Assembly: GCA_025782575.1 (NCBI GenBank)
Contig: JALGYY010000048.1
Coordinates: 41,663-105,662 of the forward strand
From: a bacterium
GTDB lineage: Bacteria; Orphanbacterota; Orphanbacteria; Orphanbacterales; Orphanbacteraceae
Direction: 5' to 3'
DNA length: 64,000 nucleotides
This document shows positions 55,354 to 63,889 of the stretch, one piece after another. A model generated the notes under the pieces. The model was not told the DNA's origin. It worked only from the letters and a program-made list of their open reading frames with translations, and searched no databases. How positions within the stretch are numbered: the first letter of the stretch is position 1; each line of letters starts with the position of its first letter. Made by a program: the position numbers and the translations under genes.

Positions 55354-55424
55354 ATCAATTTCATAAGTACTACTGGTGTTGCGGAAATCAGCTGCATGGA
55401 TGCTCACAGTGCAGATGTCCCTCT

Positions 55425-55482
55425 CCCTGCAAACAATTCGTCCATATTGGCCTGATTGACGATATGCCGCTCTTGATTCACG
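55425..55482 (+). repeat. Dispersed repeat A, strongly degenerate
   Basis: tgcaaacaattcgtccatat tggcc and cgctcttgattcacgaatacc follow the repeat A order with many changes. Confidence 0.35.
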
Positions 55483-55614
55483 AATACCTTTACTATACAA
55501 AGATTATCGAGCCGCTGCAATCCATAGTCGACGGGCGAAAGGTGGCTGACTTCGTCCTGCACCCGTATACGTGGCCGCTCCTACTCTCGACCGGTCGTCC
55601 GTACAGGATTGACC

Positions 55615-55902
55615 ATGTCGGAGCTAACCACCGAGGACATCGGCAAGCAGGTCACAGTTGAGCTCAAGGATGGCACGAAACATCACGGGACTCTGGTGTC
55701 TGTCGATACTCAGCAGTTCTCAATTCAAGTTGCGGAGAGCCCAGATCCAATCGTGATCCCCATGGCGGAAATCATGAGCGCCCATGTCAAGGAAAGCAAT
55801 CCGATGGAGGTCGTGTTGGTCAACGCATGGGGTGGCGTGGCTATGGCCCTTGCGATTGTGTTTGTTCTGGCATCAACGACCCTTGGACCCGCTTTCAGAT
55901 GA
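55615..55902 (+). CDS. Small Sm-like protein with C-terminal membrane helix
   Basis: 95 residues from the ATG at 55615. Residues 5-55 resemble an Sm/LSm-type small barrel (GKQVTVELKDGTKHHGTLVS then VDTQQFSIQVAESPDPIVIP), the strand 2-3 pattern being G-T-L-V-S-V-D. A membrane helix follows (GGVAMALAIVFVLASTTLG). Similar barrels bind RNA or act as channel-associated domains; here membrane attachment suggests something other than Hfq. Confidence in the domain is moderate. Confidence 0.6.
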   Translation: MSELTTEDIGKQVTVELKDGTKHHGTLVSVDTQQFSIQVAESPDPIVIPMAEIMSAHVKESNPMEVVLVNAWGGVAMALAIVFVLASTTLGPAFR

Positions 55903-56074
55903 GCCCCCGTGGTCGCCGGGAAAATGGCACTGGGTCACGTGGCTGAGTTGTAATAGCTTGCATGTGATCTGTCAGACAGTGTCAGGTCTCATCGAGACTA
56001 GCACTAGTCACATCCCTTTCTGTTTAGACCGATTTTGCCCCGAAGACAAATCCCCCTCAGCGCAAGGTTGGTGT

Positions 56075-56806
56075 TCACGCCAGAGGCTCGATTAGCACCG
56101 CGTCGTCCACGGTTACGTTGCCCGGCTCTACGGTCGTTCCGTACACACCGAGGCAACCCTGACGCTCGTCGGCCACGGCTCGCAGGATTGCGGGGCTGCG
56201 CTCCGCCGTCACGGGATCAATGGTGATGACGACGCAACGGCCGTCGCGCTTATCGACGCGCATGCGCACGCTACCGAAGCGTAGGACTCGCCCCACCCAT
56301 GCGTCTTCGGGGAACGGCGTGTCGTCTGCGGCCTCCACCAAGATATTTGGGCGAAACCTTTGGACATCGAGCCGGTCACTAACGATCTCACCGAGCCGAG
56401 AAATCGTCTGCGTCGTGATGAGGGAGAGAGGAAAGGTGTCGAAGATGCCGCGGCTCTGCCTGATTACCCGCGCCCCTGTCGGGCAGAGTTCTGAGACGAG
56501 TGCTGGATCCGCAATATCGAGTACGACGCCTGACGGAGTCTGAACGACCGTCGGCGACGTAACTGGCTTGCTCCGATCAGTGAAGGATGGAAAATACTGG
56601 CTCATGTCCCCGCGCTCGCGAAGCGTAAGCCATGGGAATCCGCTCCGCACCACATTGTCTCGTATGAATGCCCACCGGCGATCCCCCGCCAGGCCGTTCC
56701 AGGAGACATGGGATTCGCTCAGGACCTCGGCTCCCATAGACTTTACAGGGTAGCGCCACAACCCCGCGACACGACCAACAGGTACAGCATCACAAAACTT
56801 AGACAC
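56075..56806 (-). CDS. MOSC domain-containing protein
   Basis: About 243 residues from a GTG at 56806; the open frame reaches 56854 but those codons come from repeat A. The N-terminal beta-barrel domain has VAGLWRYPVKSMGAEVLSES and LAGDRRWAFIRD. The MOSC domain has VQRFRPNILVEAADDTPFPE, a single cysteine in DKRDGRCVVITIDPVTAERS and QGCLGVYGTTVEPGNVTVDD. Relatives bind or transfer sulfur or molybdenum cofactor, as in mARC-like reductases. Confidence 0.82.
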   Translation of the reverse strand: MSKFCDAVPVGRVAGLWRYPVKSMGAEVLSESHVSWNGLAGDRRWAFIRDNVVRSGFPWLTLRERGDMSQYFPSFTDRSKPVTSPTVVQTPSGVVLDIADPALVSELCPTGARVIRQSRGIFDTFPLSLITTQTISRLGEIVSDRLDVQRFRPNILVEAADDTPFPEDAWVGRVLRFGSVRMRVDKRDGRCVVITIDPVTAERSPAILRAVADERQGCLGVYGTTVEPGNVTVDDAVLIEPLA

Positions 56807-56832
56807 TTCCGGGCGACCTCCGCGAACAGGGG

Positions 56833-56925
56833 CTGTGCCTCCAAAAAACTCCATCGGCCTTGGCCCGCTTGACCTTACGGCGATCGTGATTCACGCTTGA
56901 TTCCACAATACCACAACAATCGATT
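56833..56925 (+). repeat. Dispersed repeat A, full copy
   Basis: ctgtgcctccaaaaaactcc, atcggccttggcccgcttga, ccttacggcgatcgtgattc and cacaataccacaac in order. It overlaps the putative start of the MOSC gene. Confidence 0.8.
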
Positions 56926-56979
56926 ACTGGAACAAGCCTGTGATCGCCGGGTGAAGGACCTCACCAAGGCAAGTCAGCT

Positions 56980-57067
56980 TCTCCCCACATGGCGGGAGGA
57001 TGTGGCGGGAGGATGGATTGGCGCTCATCTCGGGCAGATGCAGTTTATTGGAAGGACCGTCTATTGT
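56980..57067 (+). repeat. Dispersed repeat C, full copy
   Basis: ccccacatggcgggaggatg (partly duplicated), gattggcgctcatctcgggc, agatgcagtttattggaagg. Best copy together with 58005 and 62110. Confidence 0.7.
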
Positions 57068-57074
57068 CCGATTC

Positions 57075-57398
57075 CTAGTGCAGTATCCGTCGATACTCAC
57101 CGTTTTCAAAAGAAGAGAATACATCCACTATCATCGGGTTATTAATCCGAGTCTTCTCCATGTCTTCTTCGAGATGTCGCTCTGCCACATAAGTCGTATT
57201 CACCGCGTTGTGAACCAGGACGTGATACCAAGGTTGATTCCTAGGGGGTCTTGATCTTGCCACCTGTTCATACCACTCATCTGTTCCTTTGAAGACGGTA
57301 TCGACCTGAAAAATGACACCCCTATAGTCGAATTTCTTATGATGGATCAATTGTCCGACCCTGAACTGAGGAAAATTCTTGATTACATTTTGTATCAT
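57075..57398 (-). CDS. hspQ: Heat-shock protein HspQ (YccV-like)
   Basis: 107 residues from the ATG at 57398, with AAGGAG 6 bases upstream. The small beta-barrel of the HspQ/YccV family is clear: FRVGQLIHHKKFDYRGVIFQ, VDTVFKGTDEWYEQV, QPWYHVLVHNAVNTTYVAER and HLEED. In Escherichia coli HspQ is a specificity-enhancing factor for the Lon protease and binds hemimethylated DNA in vitro. Length is normal. Confidence 0.9.
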   Translation of the reverse strand: MIQNVIKNFPQFRVGQLIHHKKFDYRGVIFQVDTVFKGTDEWYEQVARSRPPRNQPWYHVLVHNAVNTTYVAERHLEEDMEKTRINNPMIVDVFSSFENGEYRRILH

Positions 57399-57452
57399 GT
57401 TCACTCCTTGGAACTAGCCTCAATCCTCCAATAGCCGTTGATGCTGATAGCT

Positions 57453-57458
57453 ATTATA
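57453..57458 (-). promoter_or_regulatory. Possible -10 element for hspQ
   Basis: TATAAT on the minus strand about 55 bases before the hspQ start, with only a poor -35 match. No heat-shock sigma32 motif was seen. Confidence 0.4.
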
Positions 57459-57655
57459 GCGCCCATAAGCTAAAAATACTCAGTCGAGAAGCCACTGTCC
57501 AGCGATGTTGGCAATCTGTGTACCCGGAGTCGCAACTCGATCGGAATTGTAGCCTACAGAGGCGGCCGGGGGGGAGTAACGCCCTCGCCGTGATCACCGG
57601 GCAGGAGCGTAGCGCGGCCTTCGTCATTTTCCGGGTCAAGCGGATCCCTTTCTAC

Positions 57656-57661
57656 TATACT
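57656..57661 (+). promoter_or_regulatory. -10 element placing a leaderless start
   Basis: TATACT ends 8 bases before the ATG of the CPXCG protein, so transcription would begin at or next to the start codon. No ribosome-binding site is present, consistent with a leaderless mRNA. Confidence 0.45.
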
Positions 57662-57669
57662 AGGGCGCC

Positions 57670-57852
57670 ATGGACACGACTGCACACTACTACTGTGCCC
57701 ATTGTGGAGAGGGAAACGTCGTTGCCGTCGACATTGGAGGAGGCACGAAACAAGAGTACACTGAGGATTGTCAAGTATGCTGTCGCCCGAATGTGCTCAC
57801 GCTCCGCTTCGAGGGAAACGGATCAGCCAGGCTCTCTGCAAAACAGGAGTAA
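57670..57852 (+). CDS. CPXCG-type cysteine-rich small protein
   Basis: 60 residues. YYCAHCGEGNVVAVDIGGGT, KQEYTEDCQVCCRPNVLTLR match the CPXCG motif-containing cysteine-rich family: two CxxC knuckles that probably bind one zinc ion. Role unknown. Apparently leaderless. Confidence 0.8.
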   Translation: MDTTAHYYCAHCGEGNVVAVDIGGGTKQEYTEDCQVCCRPNVLTLRFEGNGSARLSAKQE

Positions 57853-58004
57853 TCGGGCCTGTATCGACGAACCCCTCTCCCCGTGGTCCGGCTGGCGGGA
57901 GGATGGCCGATCAAGCCTTGACCTTGCGATTCCCCGTTGAGACCGCCTCTCAACCAGTCCAACCTTGGTCAGAATTCTAAATCAGACGTCAGGCACTCGA
58001 ATTG

Positions 58005-58062
58005 ATCGTGTGGATTGGCGTTCAAGTCGGGCAGATGGAATTATTTGAAGGGACAACAGCCA
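58005..58062 (+). repeat. Dispersed repeat C
   Basis: gtgtggattggcgttcaagt, cgggcagatggaattatttg, aagggacaac; nearly identical to the copy at 62110. The surrounding gap (57853-58186) holds no recognised gene. Confidence 0.7.
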
Positions 58063-58186
58063 GCCTGTACAATGCACATACCTCCGCACAGGCCGTCAGC
58101 CCCGGAGGGAGAGTGAAATGCCCGGACACAATAAATGCCCGGGCACATTCACGATTGCCGATCAAGCCTTCAGGCGAATCAATTCA

Positions 58187-58459
58187 TTACCAGCGGTCGC
58201 GTCCGCCGCCACCACCACGATTCTCACGCTTCTTGGCTTCGTTGACTGTCAGGCTGCGTTCACCCATCTGGGTGCCGTTGAGGGCGCTCATCGCGGCCTC
58301 GGCGCCGTCATTCATCTCCACAAAGCCGAACCCGCGGGGCTGGCCCGTGTCGCGGTCAGTGATCAGGCTGACCGACTCGACGCTTCCGTGGGTCTCGAAC
58401 ATTTCGCGCACTTCGGATTCCGTGGCACTGAAAGGTAGGTTTCCTACATACAACTTCAT
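58187..58459 (-). CDS. RRM-type glycine-rich RNA-binding protein
   Basis: 90 residues from the ATG at 58459 (GGAG 7 bases upstream). One RNA recognition motif: RNP2 as KLYVGNLPFS, RNP1 as RGFGFVEM, plus ESEVREMFETHGSVESVSLI and MGERSLTVNEAKKR. A short glycine/arginine tail (RENRGGGGGRDRW) follows. Typical bacterial RbpA/cold-inducible RNA-binding protein size. Confidence 0.92.
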   Translation of the reverse strand: MKLYVGNLPFSATESEVREMFETHGSVESVSLITDRDTGQPRGFGFVEMNDGAEAAMSALNGTQMGERSLTVNEAKKRENRGGGGGRDRW

Positions 58460-58784
58460 TTCTGACTCCAATTCCATTCCGCCCCATAATCCCGATAACT
58501 GAGCTGATCCGGCGATATGCCGACAGCCCTCGCTCCGGATTGGGAATTCCGCTCTTTGTGCGATATCCCAGACTCCGGCATAGCTTCGACTCCAGTACCA
58601 AGTTTCGAATCAACGGGGACGTAGACGGCGAGTCGATCCGGCAGGAATAATCTAACGCTATATTCTTGAGTATCGTCACAATCTCTCTCCGGTCAAGCTT
58701 TATTATTAAGAAACTAAAAATTATCGTATCCGTCAGCTATCTTTATCCTACTGTTCATGGTTGCTCGGAAGGAAGCTCGAGCCC

Positions 58785-58875
58785 TGTGCCTCCAAATAAT
58801 TTCATCGGCCTTGCCCCGCTTGACCTTACGGCGATCGTGAGGGCCACCCATTTTCGTGATACCACAACAATTGAG
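58785..58875 (+). repeat. Dispersed repeat A, full copy
   Basis: ctgtgcctccaaataatttc, cttgaccttacggcgatcg, then cgtgataccacaacaattg. It lies in a 590-base gap without a recognised gene. Confidence 0.75.
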
Positions 58876-59050
58876 CGGTAGAGCTCCCACGGGGTCACCT
58901 GGCTGAGTGTGCAGGATTCACGCCCACGTGGGGGAGGTGGGTGGACCTATGGGAGTCGGCGAAGGGCTACTGAAGAACCCGCGCCCGCGAAGTATCCATT
59001 GGGTGATTGCGCGACTCTGTCTCACTTACGCTGAACCGCTACAAATGCCG

Positions 59051-61210
59051 CTACCTGAGCAAGACCATCTTTCTTGTCGCTCGGAAATCGCCTGCTTCCA
59101 TTCGTGCGAAGTAGACGCCGGAGCCCACCGTGCTTCCGGAGTCATCTTTACCGTCCCAGACGACCGGGAATCCGCCCGCATCGAGCTGGCCGTCCACCAG
59201 GGTCCGGACCAGGCGACCGTTCGCGTTGTACACACCGAGTCGAACGTAGCCCGGTTTCGGAGTCGTCATGCGAATCGTCGTCAAGGGGTTGAAGGGGTTG
59301 GGCGTGGGGAGTTGCAGAGTAAAACGGCTCGGAACGATCATCTCATCCACGTCTGGGGCTGTGACATCGGTCGGGTCGGGTTGCTTCATGATGAACGCGA
59401 GTTTGAAGTATGGGGGCAAATCGGTTGTGGGGGCGCTGTCGAATGCGGGGATGTTCACATTGTGATCGTGGTTAAGAAAATCGGGGATATTGAACGCACC
59501 GAGCCCCTTGTCGGTCGGGGTTCCCGTGGGGCTATAGGTGCGCTCCGCAGGTGGGTTTATGGAGTGGGTGTGATCCCCGCCGCCCGTTGCTCCGGGCTCC
59601 TCCCCCGCGCCGGTTCCATAAATGAAACGGCTTTGCAGATCGGGCGTTCCACCGGTTCCATCGCAGAGTGCCCAATCACCCGGCATCGCGGAGAGCGCCC
59701 CGGCCCACATGCTGATGAATCCGGCAGGAGGAATCGCCGGCCCCGTGCCCTCGTAGATGATGAAAGCGAGCTTGAAGTAGGGCGGGAAAGAAGATGCAGT
59801 GCTGCTGCTGAACGCGGGGATGTCGAGGTCGTGCTTGTGCGTTGCCCTGGCCTGCTGAAAGATCGCGGATAAACCCCGGCGATTGACTGTCGAGGAGGGA
59901 TTTCCGCTCCTCTCGACGGGCGGGTTGACCTGATGGGTGTGATCTAGAGACGAGGGCACACTGGTGCCCGGTTCCTCGCCGGTGATAGTTCCCCGAACGA
60001 ACAGATCCTGCAGATCGGGCCTGCCACCGTTTCCATCGCAGAGTGCCCAATCACTCGGGATCGAAGCCAGGGAGTTGGGCCACATGCCAATCAAACCCGT
60101 TGGAACGCTAGTCAGAGTATCCGTCATGATGTAGGCCAGCCTGCGATGGCCCGGCAGCACCTCGGTCGAGGCGGAGTTGCTGTTGAAGGCCGGAATATTT
60201 ATGTCGTGTTTGTGGGGATCTACGGATGTTTCCGATGAAGGGAGGAGGTTGCGCTGGACACTCGCCGAGCTGTTGTTGCCGCTCGTTGTCTTCGGTGGGT
60301 TAACCGAGTGTTTGTGTTTTCCCGTGCCTCCCGTCAACCCCGGTTCTTCCCCGAAGTTCGTTCCGTAGATGAAACGATCCCGAAGATCAGGAGTACCGGG
60401 CGCGCCGTCGCACAGGACCCACCCTGTCGGGATGGAAGCGAGCGTACCGGACCACATCGCAACCGTTACAGGGGGCGGCGGGCTCACGAGGAGACGCAGT
60501 CCGTAGGTTCCCGAAGATTGCGTACAGAGCGTAGTCGGATCTGATGAAAAGAATGAGTTGCCCCCCGAACTAGAATCGGAGGCGATTCCCGGCTGCTCAC
60601 CGATCGGACTTCCCGGCGGCATCTTGACATAGATCCAGGCATTCCCAGTTGAGTAAACAGTGATCCCCGGCGTGATGCACAGGCTGATCGAATCCGGGAA
60701 CCCGCCCCCGGCCGGGGGAAACGTCGGGTTCGAAAAGGTCAGTACAGGGGCATAGACCGCCGGGTCGGGGCATGTAACGCCTGGCGCCAGAATCACCCCC
60801 GCTTCGGGAAGCGCCGTCGTGGCTCCGGGGTCGACTCCATGGATCTCGATGCCCGCTAGCTCATAGGGGGGTGTCGGCAATTGGGAAGAGCCGTAGCGAA
60901 TGAAAAAGTAGTCGGTGGGGCCGGCAGGATCCTGGACAACATAGAAAACCTCAAAGCTGCCGTCGTCCTGCCGGAGCTCCGTCAGGCCCGCCGATTGAGT
61001 CTTGGAGGGGTTGATTGTCCGATTTCCCGCTTTCCCGTCCGGCATCGGAAGGGACAGTTCCCGCGGAATGTATTCCCCGGTCCCAACTGCGGCAGACTGA
61101 GGCAATGCGATCGGGTTTGATGGTTCCGTACCGATAACGGTTCCCGCGAGAATGAGTGCCGCCGGAGTCAGGGCCGACAGACCGAGGAAGCCCCGCTTTC
61201 GACGCGTCAT
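59051..61210 (-). CDS. Secreted protein with three phage-tail-collar-like modules and FlgD-type tail
   Basis: About 719 residues from the ATG at 61210, which begins MTRRKRGFLGLSAL, a twin-arginine-like or Sec signal. After an N-terminal domain come three modules with the tail-collar pattern: MWSGTLASIPTGWVLCDGAP, MWPNSLASIPSDWALCDGNG and MWAGALSAMPGDWALCDGTG, each followed by PDLxxxFxxGT and one or two HxH or HKHD motifs (KHKHSVNPP, PHKHDINIPAF, DHTHSINPP, NHDHNVNIPAF) that in phage short tail fibres bind metal. A FlgD-like domain (PTPNPFNPLTTIRMT, GSGVYFARMEAG) ends in RKMVLLR. Surface adhesin is a reasonable guess. Confidence 0.85.
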   Translation of the reverse strand: MTRRKRGFLGLSALTPAALILAGTVIGTEPSNPIALPQSAAVGTGEYIPRELSLPMPDGKAGNRTINPSKTQSAGLTELRQDDGSFEVFYVVQDPAGPTDYFFIRYGSSQLPTPPYELAGIEIHGVDPGATTALPEAGVILAPGVTCPDPAVYAPVLTFSNPTFPPAGGGFPDSISLCITPGITVYSTGNAWIYVKMPPGSPIGEQPGIASDSSSGGNSFFSSDPTTLCTQSSGTYGLRLLVSPPPPVTVAMWSGTLASIPTGWVLCDGAPGTPDLRDRFIYGTNFGEEPGLTGGTGKHKHSVNPPKTTSGNNSSASVQRNLLPSSETSVDPHKHDINIPAFNSNSASTEVLPGHRRLAYIMTDTLTSVPTGLIGMWPNSLASIPSDWALCDGNGGRPDLQDLFVRGTITGEEPGTSVPSSLDHTHQVNPPVERSGNPSSTVNRRGLSAIFQQARATHKHDLDIPAFSSSTASSFPPYFKLAFIIYEGTGPAIPPAGFISMWAGALSAMPGDWALCDGTGGTPDLQSRFIYGTGAGEEPGATGGGDHTHSINPPAERTYSPTGTPTDKGLGAFNIPDFLNHDHNVNIPAFDSAPTTDLPPYFKLAFIMKQPDPTDVTAPDVDEMIVPSRFTLQLPTPNPFNPLTTIRMTTPKPGYVRLGVYNANGRLVRTLVDGQLDAGGFPVVWDGKDDSGSTVGSGVYFARMEAGDFRATRKMVLLR

Positions 61211-61604
61211 CGGAGGATGTTCCGGATTGATCTTGTCCGGGTTCTTGATGGAGGGGAGATCTTGAGCGATAGGCAAGCTGAGGTTGGGTAGAGACTCATG
61301 GCGCTTCCTCCTTTGGAGGGCCGGGTTAAGGCCACTACGATCCTCGATCGCTGCGCAAACCCACAGGACGACACTCTTACGGGAAAACGCCGCAAAAGGC
61401 TCTCGCCAAAATTTGATCAGTTAAATATAACACACTTCAGCGTATCCCTATGGCTCCAAGAGCCTGGTCCCCGTTCACATGGCGAAAACCAGGAAGGAAT
61501 TCCCTTTGCCTTGTCGAGTAGACCGGGGAGTCACCTCCCGACCCCTCAGATCCGGACGTGCGGGAGTAGCGCATCCTGCGTGTGGCTGTGGTCTCTTCGC
61601 CTAG

Positions 61605-61900
61605 ACCCGAGACTTGTGTTAACCAGCCGGGCAAAAGTTCGCTTTCGTTTCTCCGGTGTGTTTTGCGCTTGGCCGGAGTACCCGGGGCCGATATTCTCGG
61701 ACCCATCTCAGCAAACCAGGCCGTGAGCGCCACCTTATATAATGGAGAGGGAATAGCTGCGTGCTGATACCTGACCTAGGCCGAGAGTGTGGCCCGGAAA
61801 AGCTGAGAATTGATAGTTTCGGTCATCCCGGGTGCCTGTCACGACCGGCGTAAGTCATGATCTTGCAATTCGATCGAATTTTCGGACACTACGGCCTCGC
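61605..61900 (+). repeat. Dispersed repeat B, longest copy
   Basis: agacccgagacttgtgttaa, aagttcgctttcgtttctcc, tatataatggagagggaata, gtggcccggaaaagctgaga, gtcacgaccggcgtaagtca and cgatcgaattttcggacact occur in this order over about 295 bases. It defines the family order seen piecemeal elsewhere. The rest of the gap 61211-62260 holds no recognised gene. Confidence 0.7.
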
Positions 61901-62109
61901 GCGGTCCAGCAACCAGAGCTGGGCGAGGTTGTCTCGATTCCACAGGTCGGTGGCCTGCATCATCGGTATGTGCGGGTAACCGCCTGATTCGTGCGGAGAA
62001 AACTGACCGTGATCAGGCAGAAACGTCCGCCGATCCTGCGATTCGCTGCTGAGCTTGCCTTTCAATCAGATCAACCTTCGTCAGATTTCTGAACCAGACA
62101 CCAGACAGC

Positions 62110-62172
62110 CGACTTGATCATATGGATTGGCGTTCAAATCGGGCAGATGGAGTTTTTTGTAAGAACAACTCT
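62110..62172 (+). repeat. Dispersed repeat C
   Basis: gatcatatggattggcgttc, aaatcgggcagatggagttt, tttgtaagaacaac; see 58005. Confidence 0.7.
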
Positions 62173-62260
62173 TCGTGTACAATCGAAATCTAATGCAGGG
62201 ACAACAAGCACCAACACATGCTTCGGCTACTCGAGCCAAAATCGGCCGCTCCTTGATGTG

Positions 62261-62761
62261 TTAATGGCCTATCTGATACCATCTATCCTGAATTGTCACT
62301 GAGTCCACTTTCCGAAATCTTATCATTTCGATCACTTCTTCCAGCCCTATGAATTCCTTATAGCTTTCATTGAATGCTTCCACTTCCGTGTACCATGGCT
62401 TGCCATCACCATTCCCTGAGTACTTGTCGGCAATTCTTCCATAGACAGCATGGAGGCACTCTAGAGCGTGCATTAGCTCGTCGTACGATGGGTGGTGATT
62501 TTGATTGCCTAGACGATCAGCCATCGACGATAGTATGGCTACTGCAATATCCCGTTTGAAGGCATGCTCCTGGTCCTCTTCAATTTGAACCTCGATGCTC
62601 GAGATTCGCATAATGGCGTCAAAGTGCTGAAAGGCAATCTCTTGTTCGCTCGTTGAGGCGAGCCCGAGCCTGTTGCCTTGAGAATCAACCTGCTCTGCAC
62701 AGGCAGGAACTACCACTGCCATCGCTACTGCCACAGTGACTCCGGAGAGGATTTGATGCAT
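62261..62761 (-). CDS. Secreted hypothetical protein
   Basis: 166 residues from the ATG at 62761, which starts the signal sequence (ILSGVTVAVAMAVVVPACA; the cysteine could be a lipobox of the form V-V-P-A-C, a poor match). The rest is helical and acidic (SSIEVQIEEDQEHAFKRDIA, YDELMHALECLHAVYGRIAD). No family recognised. Confidence 0.55.
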   Translation of the reverse strand: MHQILSGVTVAVAMAVVVPACAEQVDSQGNRLGLASTSEQEIAFQHFDAIMRISSIEVQIEEDQEHAFKRDIAVAILSSMADRLGNQNHHPSYDELMHALECLHAVYGRIADKYSGNGDGKPWYTEVEAFNESYKEFIGLEEVIEMIRFRKVDSVTIQDRWYQIGH

Positions 62762-62814
62762 CTTCAGCAAGCCGCGCACAGGAGTCAACATTTTGCGGTC
62801 CTTTCAGGAAACTC

Positions 62815-62885
62815 GCCGACGGCGCCCCGTTTCACCTGAGGACGACCGTGATTCGCGCTCGACCTCACGATACCATAGCGACTTA
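62815..62885 (+). repeat. Dispersed repeat A, degenerate
   Basis: cgccccgtttcacctgagga cgaccgtgattcgcgctcg and cctcacgataccatagcg correspond to the right two thirds of repeat A. Confidence 0.5.
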
Positions 62886-63012
62886 ACGGAGCGTAGGAGC
62901 GTTCAAATTCTGCAAATCTCTAACTCCAGTGGATCTTGCGCTCATTCGATGGGGCTCTCTGACTGTTCAGGTGGTGTTATCGGTGCGGACAGAACAAGAG
63001 AAGAGGTTCCCT

Positions 63013-63618
63013 ATGACTTCCATGTTCCGAGTGGCTTCTACCGGACTCCTGGTAGCCGTATTGGCCGGGTGCGCGGGGGTCCAGTATGTTTCGCTTCCGC
63101 AGATACAACAGGAGTCAATTCTTGCGGCGGCAACCAAGGTCATGCCGGAGACCGCCGGGATTGATGTAATTGCGATCAAGAAGTCGAGACTAGACAATCC
63201 AACGGTAATCATCGCCGGGCGTCTCCTCGAGGGCGATCTAACGGGAGACACAGAACCATACTACCGCGGCGGGGAAGGTATCCATGAGAGGGTAACGCGC
63301 ATTGCCAGTACCCGTGCCTACTGGCTATTGAAATCTGTGCTCATAGAAGCTGACGTCACCCGCGTAAGTGAACTTGAAGTTCACGTACATCAGCGTATGC
63401 GCATGTCGACCGTTTATGAAGTAGTTGGCGGCGAAATCCCACTGGCAACCAAAGACGATACGATACTGATATATTGTATATCTATCAATCTTGAGAATAT
63501 CGCAGCTACTGAGTGGGTCGCGATGGATCGGGGCACTTTCATAGATTCATGGGACATTACCAAGAATTTGATCTCGAAATTCGATTTCCGTTTCAAGCAG
63601 ATTCCCGATGGTCAGTAA
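63013..63618 (+). CDS. Lipoprotein, unknown family
   Basis: 201 residues from the ATG at 63013, giving a lipoprotein signal (VASTGLLVAVLAGC, lipobox LAGC). The mature protein is alpha/beta with no recognised family (YVSLPQIQQESILAAATKVM, TRVSELEVHVHQRMRMSTVY). Its stop overlaps the stop of the convergent ParB-like gene by 7 bases. Confidence 0.65.
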   Translation: MTSMFRVASTGLLVAVLAGCAGVQYVSLPQIQQESILAAATKVMPETAGIDVIAIKKSRLDNPTVIIAGRLLEGDLTGDTEPYYRGGEGIHERVTRIASTRAYWLLKSVLIEADVTRVSELEVHVHQRMRMSTVYEVVGGEIPLATKDDTILIYCISINLENIAATEWVAMDRGTFIDSWDITKNLISKFDFRFKQIPDGQ

Positions 63619-63889
63619 GGCAGCTTGTCCGGCTCGACACCGATGAAATCAGGCTCTGGATCCACATCGAACTGAACTGCCCGGATAGAATCCAACCCGC
63701 CGTTGAGTGCCTTACACACGCGGTGCATTCCGTCCATCACTCCCCCGTCTTGGGACAGAATGATCGGATGACGCAATTCCGTCTCGTGGATCAGCTTGGA
63801 AGGTATTGCAATGCTACGACAAGTCGGCATGTCGCCCTTGTGACTGTACCAGAACGGCTGATCGAGCTCGCCAATGGCTGCGAGGGCTA
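63612..63889 (-). pseudogene. ParB-like protein, 5' end lost to an insertion sequence
   Basis: The frame reads LALAAIGELDQPFWYSHKGD, then MPTCRSIAIPSKLIHETELR, HPIILSQDGGVMDGMHRVCK and a PDFIGVEPDKLPY end. The GxxxDGxHR segment is the ParB/Srx-type motif, as in a family of small ParB-like proteins. The upstream part is replaced at about 63888 by the end of an IS630-type element. From the ATG at 63830 a 72-residue piece could still be made. Confidence 0.65.

Noticed and set aside
58118-58438. Plus-strand frame of 106 codons opposite the RRM gene, with a GGAGGG before its ATG
   Set aside because: It fully overlaps the RRM protein on the other strand, which is unmistakable; the purine-rich stretch is probably accidental.
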